A DNA stretch of 34,875 bases from JOPF133 sp052144935 (GTDB lineage Bacteria > Acidobacteriota > Terriglobia > Bryobacterales > Bryobacteraceae). The stretch lies in NCBI GenBank assembly GCA_052144935.1, contig JBKQPR010000349.1, positions 1 through 34,875 of the forward strand, read 5' to 3'. A program made the translations under genes and the position numbers. The notes under the pieces were generated by a model, which worked only from the letters and a program-made list of their open reading frames with translations, was not told the DNA's origin and did no database searches. Each line of letters starts with the position of its first letter. Positions within the stretch are counted from its first letter, which is position 1. Positions 1 to 6,026 of this stretch are shown here, in pieces.

Positions 1-166
1 CTAGCACTAGGAACTAGCACTAGGAACTAGCACTAGGAACTAGCACTAGGAACTAGCACTAGGAACTAGCACTAGGAACTAGCACTAGGAACTAGCACTA
101 GGAACTAGCACTAGGAACTAGCTCTAGGAACTAGCACTAGGAACTAGCTCTAGGAACTAGCTCTAG
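1..166. repeat. 13-bp CTAG-rich tandem array, about 12.8 copies
   Basis: Twelve full units of CTAGCACTAGGAA and a final 10-bp partial unit sit head to tail with no spacers. Units 10, 12 and 13 carry CT instead of CA between the two CTAG tetramers; the others are identical. Each unit holds two CTAG sites, so there are 26 in 166 bp. The array reaches the window edge and may continue. Its last unit supplies the TAG stop codon (163-165, minus strand) of the HU gene, so it directly abuts the coding region. Function is not known. Confidence 0.97.
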
Positions 167-495
167 CCCGGAATCGGTTCGGCGGCCGGCCCCGAGGGCG
201 GCCCGCCACCCGGCGCGGCCGAATTGTTGACCACGTCCTTCAATTCCTTGCTGGGCTTGAAGTAGGGAATTTTCTTGGCGGGCACTTCCACCCGCGAGCC
301 GGTCTTGGGGTTGCGTCCAATCCGGGGTTGCCGCTGCCGCGTGCGGAAGCTGCCGAACCCCCGGATCTCGATTTTATCTCCGGCTCGCAGGGAGCGCACG
401 ATACTGTCGAATATCGCCTCTACGATGACCTCGGACTCTTTCCGGGTCATCTCCACCACGCGGGAGACCTCTTCAATCAGATCGGCCTTTGTCAT
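163..495 (-). CDS. HU/IHF-family nucleoid DNA-binding protein
   Basis: A 110-residue histone-like protein that would bind and bend DNA as a dimer. The N-terminal helices (MTKADLIEEV, about residues 1-40) and the beta-arm region with GFGSFRTRQRQPRIGRNP (about 46-63) are typical of HU/IHF; the usual family length is about 90-100 residues. The last 20 residues are a Gly/Pro/Ala-rich tail that ordinary HU lacks. The start is supported by AGGAG six bases upstream of the ATG. The stop codon lies inside the last unit of the CTAG tandem array, so the tail could change in length if the array shifts. The gene is 65 bp downstream of rpsA on the same strand and may be co-transcribed with it. I cannot separate HU from IHF subunits by sequence alone. 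Confidence 0.93.
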   Translation of the reverse strand: MTKADLIEEVSRVVEMTRKESEVIVEAIFDSIVRSLRAGDKIEIRGFGSFRTRQRQPRIGRNPKTGSRVEVPAKKIPYFKPSKELKDVVNNSAAPGGGPPSGPAAEPIPG

Positions 496-560
496 CGCAT
501 TCTCCTTGGCGTCAATCGGTTAGAAACCGCAGTATCGCTTGAATACGCGCGTTTTGCAAG

Positions 561-2276
561 TCACCCCTGGTTGCGATCCTTGAGACTCATCACTTCTTCA
601 ATGGTGGAAGTGGCAGCGGCGGCCTGGCGCTGATAGTCGCCCAGCCGGCTTTTTTCTTCGTCATCCGCCACCGCGCGGAGGCTTAATCCAATCTTTTTCT
701 CCGCCTCGCTCATCTTAATGATCTTGAAATCCATCTCCTGTCCCATGTGCAGAGGCGCCTCCTCGGACCCGCGCCGGCCCGAATAACCGGGAACTTCCGA
801 GAAATGGCACAGCCCTTCCACTCCCTCCGCCAATTCCACGAAGGCTCCAAAACTGGCCAGGCGGCACACCTTTCCGTGCACCATATCTCCTGCCTGGTGG
901 GTCTGGAAAAAGCTTTCCCAAGCGTCCGGCTGAAGCTGTTTGATCCCCAGGGACAGCCGGTGCGACGAGGAATCGATGTTCAGGATCACCGCCTGCACGA
1001 TTTGGCCCTTCTTGAGAATCTCGGAGGGATGTTTCACCCGCTTCGTCCAGGATAGGTCGGAAACGTGCACCAGACCGTCGATGCCCTCCTCGATTTCGAT
1101 AAAAGCCCCGAAATCGGTCATATTTCGCACCCGGCCCTCCACCACCGATCCCACGCTATAGCGGCTGTCGATGGTGGTCCAGGGATTCGGTTCGAGCTGC
1201 TTCAACCCCAGCGAGATCCGCCGCTCCTTGGGATGCACTTCCAGGATCACCGCCTCCACCTGATCGCCCGCCTTCACCACCTTGGAGGGGTGTTTCATGC
1301 GCCGCGACCAGGTCATCTCGCTGATGTGGATCAGCCCCTCGACGCCCGGCTCCAGTTCCACGAAAGCCCCGTAATCGGTGACATTCACCACCCGCCCGAT
1401 GACCCGTCCGTTCATCGGGTAGCGCTCCGCGACGGTATCCCAGGGGTCCGGCTCCAGTTGCTTGATCCCCAGCGAAACGCGTTCCTTGGAGCGTTCAAAC
1501 TTGAGCACTTTGACGCTGATTTCGTCGCCCACGTGGAGTATCTCCGAAGGATGCGAAATGCGCCCGTAGGACATATCGGTGACATGCAGCAGGCCATCGA
1601 TGCCGCCCAGGTCGATAAAAGCGCCGTATTCCGTCAGGTTTTTCACCGTGCCGGTCACCACCGAGCCTTCCTTCAGATGCTCCAGCGTGGCGGTCTTGCG
1701 GACGTTAATCTCCTCTTCCACCGCCGACTTGCGCGAAACCACCACATTGCCGCGGCGCCGGTTGAGCTTGATGATCTTGACCGGGATATCCTGCCCGATC
1801 AGCAGATCCAGGTTATGAACCGGGCGCGGATCGGCCTGCGATCCCGGCATGAAGGCGCGGATTCCCACGTCCACAGCCAGCCCACCCTTGACCCGGCCCA
1901 GCACGCGGCCGGAGATGATGAGCTGGTCGTTGTAGGCCTTTTCCAGGTGGTCCCAGATGCGCAGCCGTGCGGCGCGCGTGTGGGAAAGCAATACATAGCC
2001 CTCGGGCGGCTCGCCGTGCTCGATCATTACATCGACCACGTCTCCCGGCGACACCGTCAGTTCGCCCGCGGGTGTCTGAAACTGCTCAATGGGCACGATG
2101 CCTTCGGATTTGTATCCGAAATCGATAATCACGTCCTTGCCGTTAATGCTCAGGACGGTGCCTTGCAGGACCTCATCGGCGGCCGGAGGGGCGAAGTGGC
2201 TATAGTCGTCCAGCAGATTCTCGTAGTTTTCCGGAATCGTCTGGTCGACCTGCCCTTTGTCTTGGTCTTCGGCCAT
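561..2276 (-). CDS. rpsA: 30S ribosomal protein S1
   Basis: A 571-residue protein with six consecutive S1 (OB-fold) RNA-binding repeats, beginning near residues 37, 120, 205, 290, 377 and 464. Repeats 3-6 show the strong pattern G.V....YGAF(I/V).(L/I)..G(V/I)(D/E)GL.H.S(D/E). The first two are more divergent, as expected because they anchor the protein to the 30S subunit through S2. S1 helps unfold mRNA and start translation. Six repeats and the length match bacterial S1. The ATG is preceded by GGAGG four bases upstream. It is the first gene of a leftward pair with HU. A 429-codon open frame on the opposite strand is only a codon-bias shadow. Confidence 0.97.
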   Translation of the reverse strand: MAEDQDKGQVDQTIPENYENLLDDYSHFAPPAADEVLQGTVLSINGKDVIIDFGYKSEGIVPIEQFQTPAGELTVSPGDVVDVMIEHGEPPEGYVLLSHTRAARLRIWDHLEKAYNDQLIISGRVLGRVKGGLAVDVGIRAFMPGSQADPRPVHNLDLLIGQDIPVKIIKLNRRRGNVVVSRKSAVEEEINVRKTATLEHLKEGSVVTGTVKNLTEYGAFIDLGGIDGLLHVTDMSYGRISHPSEILHVGDEISVKVLKFERSKERVSLGIKQLEPDPWDTVAERYPMNGRVIGRVVNVTDYGAFVELEPGVEGLIHISEMTWSRRMKHPSKVVKAGDQVEAVILEVHPKERRISLGLKQLEPNPWTTIDSRYSVGSVVEGRVRNMTDFGAFIEIEEGIDGLVHVSDLSWTKRVKHPSEILKKGQIVQAVILNIDSSSHRLSLGIKQLQPDAWESFFQTHQAGDMVHGKVCRLASFGAFVELAEGVEGLCHFSEVPGYSGRRGSEEAPLHMGQEMDFKIIKMSEAEKKIGLSLRAVADDEEKSRLGDYQRQAAAATSTIEEVMSLKDRNQG

Positions 2277-2733
2277 CTAGCCTCCGCCACTCCTCGACGC
2301 GCGGGGGCCGGAAAACATGCCGGTTGCCGCGCTCTCGATGCCGGCAGGCGCTAACGAGGATGCTGTCTTCCTATGGTTGGTCACGCTGTGGAAAGAGGGC
2401 ATGCTTCCGGCTACCGGCAACCGGTGAAAGATCAGTATGTTAGCAAATATACGCCGAGTTGTCGAAGCTTGTCAACGGGCACTCGCGGGCGGGCGCCGGG
2501 CGAAGCGGGGGTTTTCGTTCTCTCCGCCCAACTTGCCATTTCGCAGGCGGCATAGACGGGCCTGCTGCGCCGCCCGCTGGCGACTCCACCGGCCGCCCGG
2601 CGACGCTGAAAATGGGCCGAAAAATGGGCCTTGGAGTTCGACCGTTTCGGGGCTACAATCGGGCAGGCTCTATTCCAGTTGTCGATTCGTCCCTTCGGTG
2701 GCCTTTTTTATACCGGCATCTTAGGAGGTTTCC
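2277..2733. other. Divergent intergenic region between rpsA and a 48-aa membrane protein gene
   Basis: This 457-bp stretch separates rpsA (leftward) from the small gene at 2734 (rightward). No convincing gene was recognised; short open frames here are low-complexity and lack Shine-Dalgarno sites. Near its right end there is a good sigma-70-like promoter (2631-2659, listed separately). Promoter elements for rpsA are presumably in the left half, but I could not pick a clear pair. Confidence 0.7.
2631..2659 (+). promoter_or_regulatory. Putative sigma-70 promoter for the 48-aa membrane protein gene
   Basis: TTGGAG (2631-2636) and TACAAT (2654-2659) are separated by exactly 17 bp, the optimal spacing. 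The start of transcription would be near 2666, giving a 5' leader of about 70 bases before the ATG at 2734. Confidence 0.6.
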
Positions 2734-2880
2734 ATGTTTGACAGCCTCGCGGACCGGATCAGAGAGGACGAGCACAAAGAAGTGAACCAAACCGAGCGGA
2801 TCGTCCGCTGGGTGGTGGTGGCCGTGTTGTCGATCTTGTTATTCGGCGGTCTCTATATGGGCATCCGGATGCTTGAATAG
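2734..2880 (+). CDS. 48-residue single-pass membrane protein, unknown function
   Basis: ATG to TAG encodes MFDSLADRIREDEHKEVNQ followed by a charged stretch and one hydrophobic segment (about residues 26-44, VVVAVLSILLFGGLYMGIRM). It is preceded by a perfect AGGAGG (2723-2728) five bases from the ATG and by a well-spaced promoter, so translation is strongly supported despite its size. The acidic/basic N-terminal half (RIREDEHKEVNQTERIVR) would be cytoplasmic or a short amphipathic helix, and the membrane span ends near the C-terminus. It stands alone between rpsA and an exported hydrolase on the opposite strand. I do not recognise the family; small single-span proteins of this kind often modulate a larger membrane complex, but that is only a possibility. 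Confidence 0.8.
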   Translation: MFDSLADRIREDEHKEVNQTERIVRWVVVAVLSILLFGGLYMGIRMLE

Positions 2881-2923
2881 GCCGGGGGCCTTCAGCGCCC
2901 GGCCGCCGGAGCGGTTCCGGCGG
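2881..2923. terminator. Two GC-rich hairpins between convergent genes
   Basis: GCCGGG (2881-2886) pairs with CCCGGC (2898-2903). CCGCCGGA (2903-2910) pairs perfectly with TCCGGCGG (2916-2923) around a 5-base loop. They begin directly after the TAG of the small membrane protein and lie upstream of the end of the convergent gene at 2952, fitting a bidirectional terminator. There is no T-tract, so a purely intrinsic mechanism is not certain. Confidence 0.5.
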
Positions 2924-2951
2924 GGCCGCTCGCGTTCGGAGCCGGCTTAGC

Positions 2952-3428
2952 TCATTCCGTAGGTGCGATCTGACGCATCACGGATGCGACCTTCTGTGCA
3001 TACTCCGGCTTGGGATTATAGATCGCCAGAATCTGAGCTACATTCTTGTGCTTATAGGGGAGCCGGTGGGCGAGTTGGAAGCCCACCTGGTGAATTCCGG
3101 CGGCGAAGCTGTCGAAATGCGCCCGCCCGCAGGCCCACCCAAAGAGATTATTGTTGTGGGCCGCCTTGCCGCCACTGGTTTCCACGAATGAAAGGCTGGG
3201 AAGCAGCCGCCAGTCCAGGTGGTAATCGTCGGCGGCTTCCAAAAAGATGTTCGCCAACTGCCCGGCGGGGCAACCGCCTTGGGCGAAGAATTTGTGCAGG
3301 CAGGCCAGCCGCGGATCGTTGCGGTAGTCGGCCGCCGGCGGCGGTTGCGCCTGCCGCTGGGAGACCGCCCCTGGCAGCGACACAATTCCTGCAAAAACCA
3401 CGAGACCGCCGGAAATTTTTTTTATCAT
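2952..3428 (-). CDS. Exported glucosaminidase/lysozyme-like protein
   Basis: A 158-residue protein with an N-terminal signal peptide (MIKKISGGLVVFAGIVSLPGAVS). The central and C-terminal parts resemble the glucosaminidase/lysozyme-like fold that cuts peptidoglycan glycan strands. Features are LLPSLSFVETSGGK with a candidate catalytic Glu, then HNNNLFGW, and near the end ILAIYNPKPEYAQKV, close to the 'YNP.P.YA.KV' signature of these enzymes. An N-terminal helical portion with two Cys may be stabilised by a disulfide. The start is supported by AAAGGAG seven bases upstream. It would act in the periplasm on cell-wall glycan. It is monocistronic, convergent with the 48-residue gene. The family call rests on motifs; an inactive cell-wall-binding homologue is also possible. 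Confidence 0.6.
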   Translation of the reverse strand: MIKKISGGLVVFAGIVSLPGAVSQRQAQPPPAADYRNDPRLACLHKFFAQGGCPAGQLANIFLEAADDYHLDWRLLPSLSFVETSGGKAAHNNNLFGWACGRAHFDSFAAGIHQVGFQLAHRLPYKHKNVAQILAIYNPKPEYAQKVASVMRQIAPTE

Positions 3429-3576
3429 CCAACTCCTTTCGGTAGTGAGGCAAAAACTGCCTCGGGGGAATAGCCACCGGCGGACCGGCAGGGAGCGCAG
3501 ACACTCCCGTGGTGCGAGGGTTTACGGAAACGACATAAGTTGAGATTATACCACCATCGGCCGGGTGGCTGCTCGT

Positions 3577-3700
3577 CGTTCACAAACTTCCGCGATTTTT
3601 CTGGTAACAACCAACGCCATGCGATTCAATCACTTACAGACATCGCCCAATCGATTTGCGCCGGTCCGAATGCGCGGCGGCAGTACAATGTGATTGGAAG
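3577..3700. repeat. Dispersed element, copy 1 (partner at 34734-34857)
   Basis: It starts with CGTTCACAAACTTC, includes a CACTTAC block near 3631 and ends with TACAATGTG near 3684-3692. The distance from CGTTCAC to TACAATG is 107 bases, identical to the copy near the right end of the window. TACAAT resembles a -10 box reading rightward. Sequence between the blocks has diverged. Confidence 0.5.
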
Positions 3701-3737
3701 AGAGGATTCGCACAAGCGAGCTTCTTTCCAAGGGAAG

Positions 3738-3833
3738 CCGGTTCCGAACATTGATGTTCGGCCCTCTGGCAGTTAAGTATATTGTTTTCAACAAATGGTC
3801 CCCGATTTTCCGAACATCGATGTTCGGAACCGG
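3738..3833. repeat. Nested inverted repeat with two 18-bp palindromes
   Basis: CCGAACATTGATGTTCGG (3744-3761) and CCGAACATCGATGTTCGG (3810-3827) are near-perfect and perfect palindromes. Each is flanked on its outer side by the same extra bases (CCGGTT on the left copy, AACCGG on the right). The whole therefore forms 24-bp inverted arms (3738-3761 and 3810-3833) with one mismatch, enclosing 48 AT-richer bases. It could be a paired operator or a small REP/MITE-like element. Confidence 0.85.
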
Positions 3834-4187
3834 GTATGGGGCAGCCATGGCGCGGCCGCGGTGCGATCCGCCGCTGCGCCAGGAAAAACAATCCTGGGCC
3901 GCAGCCGCCTCTGGTGACGGGACCGCGCTCGGGGCACTATCCAAGGGGTCTGAAACTGCACGCACGGTCACCGCGGGCCGGTTGCGGTCTCAGTGGCGCC
4001 AGTTTCCAGACGGGCGGCCTTTTGGGGCGTCGCAGGTCTTCGCACGCGGCAATCGCCTGGCTGGCAGCCGTCCCCAGACGGAACCTAGCCAGGATTCGCC
4101 GTCCGGCGACGTTAAACACAGCGCCGGAAATCGCTGCGCATCTCTCCTGCCCCGGCGCCGGTTCACTTCTGGCTTCTGTCTCCTTGC

Positions 4188-4406
4188 TTAGTCTCCGCGC
4201 GTGTGCTTGTTCTTATACGCCACGAAGCCCACAAACCCCGCCAGGATCAGGAACGGCGGCGCGCCCAGAATCACAATTCCCACGTCCAGCACCCGTGAGC
4301 GGGCTTCGTTCTGCGCGTGCGCGGTGCGGTAGCACATCACGCACTGGGCTCCCGCCGGCAGAGCCGAGGCTACCAGGAAAGCCGCTACTGCCAATCGGTG
4401 TCTCAT
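4188..4406 (-). CDS. Small exported CxxC membrane protein of the oxidase operon
   Basis: The 72-residue product has a signal-like N-terminus (MRHRLAVAAFLVASALPAGA), then QCVMCYRTAHAQNEARSR with a CxxC pair just after the predicted cleavage site, and a C-terminal membrane span (about residues 42-66) with a short basic cytoplasmic tail (KNKHTRGD). Its ATG overlaps the TGA of coxD (ATGA, 4403-4406), so it is translationally coupled and is the last gene of the oxidase operon. The CxxC would face the periplasm, where copper enters the CuA site, so a role in copper or thiol handling during oxidase assembly is plausible but inferred. It does not match Sco, Cox11 or heme A synthase. It could also be a small structural subunit. 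Confidence 0.8.
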   Translation of the reverse strand: MRHRLAVAAFLVASALPAGAQCVMCYRTAHAQNEARSRVLDVGIVILGAPPFLILAGFVGFVAYKNKHTRGD

Positions 4407-4729
4407 GCTGCCGGCCTCATGAAGGGCAAGCGCACGGCGTCGCCCAGAAAGAAGATCGTCATCAGCAGAATACAGAACACCAGCATGGGAAACAGGGTCA
4501 GAAACAGGCTCAAGCGCTCGTATTTCAAGTGCATGAAATAGGCGATGATCAGCGCCGCCTTGACGATCGACACCGCCACCAGGATGGTCAGCATCAGCAT
4601 CACGCCCACCTGCTCGTAGGCCAAAAACACCTCGCCCGCCGTCAGCACCAGCAGCGTGACCCACACCTTGACGAAAGTCAGGGTGCCCGGCCCGTCGAGA
4701 TGTTCCACTTCTTCGATATGCTCGCTCAT
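4403..4729 (-). CDS. Cytochrome c oxidase subunit IV (CoxD/CtaF-like)
   Basis: A 108-residue integral membrane protein with three hydrophobic segments (about 19-38, 43-65 and 73-95). The second ends in the signature KAALIIAYFMHLKYE, which marks the prokaryotic cytochrome c oxidase subunit IV family. This small subunit stabilises the oxidase and is not catalytic. The start is supported by GAGGAG six bases upstream. The gene follows subunit III by 10 bp and overlaps the next gene by ATGA, so it belongs to the same leftward operon. Confidence 0.88.
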   Translation of the reverse strand: MSEHIEEVEHLDGPGTLTFVKVWVTLLVLTAGEVFLAYEQVGVMLMLTILVAVSIVKAALIIAYFMHLKYERLSLFLTLFPMLVFCILLMTIFFLGDAVRLPFMRPAA

Positions 4730-4739
4730 GAATTGCTCC

Positions 4740-5369
4740 TCAGATCCTTGCGGACATCAAATAGACCAGCGGGAAGATGAACATCCACACCAGGTCCACG
4801 AAGTGCCAGTACAATCCGGCGACTTCCACGTCCTCGGCCTTGAACTTGCCGCGCAACACCGCCTGGCAAATGATTCCCAGATAAATGATTCCGATAATCA
4901 CGTGCGTCATGTGCAGGCCGGTGAGCCCGAAGAATGTCGCACCGAACAGCGGCACATCCCACGGATTGTGGAACGGCGTGACGTGCTCGTTATTGATCAG
5001 GTTGAGCCACTCGGTGAGGTGCAGCCCCACAAACAGGGCGCCGAAGCCCATGGTGGCCAATATCCAGGCGCCCGCCGCTTTGCGGTTGCCGTGGTTCATG
5101 TTATGCACCGCCATCACCATGGTCAAGCTGCTCGAAAGCAGCGCGAAGGTCATCACGCTCGAGAAGATGATGCTGGGTGAAAAGTGGAACGGCGTAGGCC
5201 AGTTCGGATTGGAAACCCGGCTGTACGTGTAGGCGTACAACATCGCCGAGAAGGTGAGCGAGTCCGAGATTATGAACAGCCACATCCCGAACTTCTTCGA
5301 GTTAGTTGCGTAGGGCGACCGCCCTCCATCCCACACCGATGCGGCCGCCGCGCTGACTTGGGTCGACAT
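4740..5369 (-). CDS. coxC: Cytochrome c oxidase subunit III (second of two)
   Basis: A 209-residue heme-copper oxidase subunit III with five membrane helices. Typical motifs are SKKFGMWLFIISDSLTFSAML (first helix), the FVGLHLTEW region, FFGLTGLHMTHVIIG and the C-terminal LYWHFVDLVWMFIFPLVYL. Subunit III stabilises proton uptake by subunit I. The gene starts three bases after the stop of a second subunit III gene, an arrangement consistent with tight co-translation. Sequence identity between the two is low by eye, but both have the H-M/H.F.D (V/I)W core, so this is an old duplication or two different subclasses. It lacks the first two helices of seven-helix mitochondrial types, as many bacterial versions do. 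Confidence 0.93.
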   Translation of the reverse strand: MSTQVSAAAASVWDGGRSPYATNSKKFGMWLFIISDSLTFSAMLYAYTYSRVSNPNWPTPFHFSPSIIFSSVMTFALLSSSLTMVMAVHNMNHGNRKAAGAWILATMGFGALFVGLHLTEWLNLINNEHVTPFHNPWDVPLFGATFFGLTGLHMTHVIIGIIYLGIICQAVLRGKFKAEDVEVAGLYWHFVDLVWMFIFPLVYLMSARI

Positions 5370-5372
5370 CCC

Positions 5373-6017
5373 TTACCCCCAAACGTAAAATAGGATCATC
5401 AGGTAGATCCAAATACCATCCAGAAAATGCCAGAACATCGCGCTGATGTCGATGGCCGTGCGCTTGGCCGGCCCCAGGCTCAGCCGCAGCGCCTGCACAT
5501 CCACGTACGCCAGCGCGCTTACCCCGCCCAACAGGTGGAAAGCATGGCAGGCGGTCAGCACATAGAAGAACGAGCTGCTCGGGTTGGTGGCCACGAACAC
5601 CCCCGCGGACTTCAGCTCGCCCCACGCCATCGCCTGGCCGATCAGGAACAAGACCCCCAGGACCGTGGCGCCGCTCCACCAGGCGTTGAAGCGCGACCGG
5701 TTGCCCGACCGCAGGGCGCGGCGGGCCAGTTCCAGGAGCGCGCTGGATGCCACCAGCACCGCCGTGTTGAGAAACAGGATCGGCGGCTTGGGCATGGACA
5801 CCCAGTCGTCCGATAGCCCCTTCCGCACCACGAAGGCGCTGGTGAACGCCGCAAACACCATGGTGCTGGCCGCCAGCAATACGAAGAGCGCCGTAAAGGA
5901 GGCCTTGCGCGACGAGCCGCGGCCCCCGGAACTTTCATCTCCGCCCCAGCCGCCCTCCACCGGCGGTGGTGGCGGGCCTTTCAAAACGTCATGTGTCAGG
6001 ATCCCAGGCATACCCAT
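5373..6017 (-). CDS. Cytochrome c oxidase subunit III (first of two)
   Basis: A 214-residue, five-helix heme-copper oxidase subunit III. After a cytosolic Pro/Gly-rich N-terminus (about residues 13-36) come helices including ALFVLLAASTMVFAAF, FFYVLTACHAFHLLGG and MFWHFLDGIWIYLMILFYVWG. The last two carry the subunit III signature (A/G)..H.(F/L)H and WHF.D..W. It lies nine bases after coxA and three before the second subunit III. There is no clear Shine-Dalgarno, so translation may depend on coupling to coxA; a second ATG two codons downstream is also possible. Two subunit III genes in one operon is uncommon. The Pro-rich tail distinguishes this copy. Confidence 0.9.
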   Translation of the reverse strand: MGMPGILTHDVLKGPPPPPVEGGWGGDESSGGRGSSRKASFTALFVLLAASTMVFAAFTSAFVVRKGLSDDWVSMPKPPILFLNTAVLVASSALLELARRALRSGNRSRFNAWWSGATVLGVLFLIGQAMAWGELKSAGVFVATNPSSSFFYVLTACHAFHLLGGVSALAYVDVQALRLSLGPAKRTAIDISAMFWHFLDGIWIYLMILFYVWG

Positions 6018-6026
6018 ATGGATGCT

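Larger units (their letters stand above)
3429..4187. other. Gene-poor 0.76-kb intergenic region
   Basis: No convincing protein gene was found. The only longer open frame (3694-4191, plus) runs through the palindromes, has no recognisable domain and is Arg/Ser/Pro-rich like a shadow frame. What is visible is a dispersed element at 3577-3700 and two palindromes forming a nested inverted repeat at 3738-3833. The remaining right half (about 3850-4187) shows no structure that I can interpret. Confidence 0.6.

Noticed and set aside
1..166. CRISPR array
   Set aside because: The repeat unit is 13 bp with no spacers, and no cas genes are present.
1065..2354. 429-codon open frame opposite rpsA
   Set aside because: His/Arg/Asp-rich shadow caused by codon bias in rpsA, whose six S1 repeats are unmistakable.
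3744..3827. LexA (SOS) boxes
   Set aside because: The palindromes contain GAAC and GTTC but with six bases between, not the four of the Gram-positive-type LexA box, and no SOS gene follows.
3694..4191. 165-codon plus-strand gene
   Set aside because: It crosses both palindromes, has no family motif and no Shine-Dalgarno.
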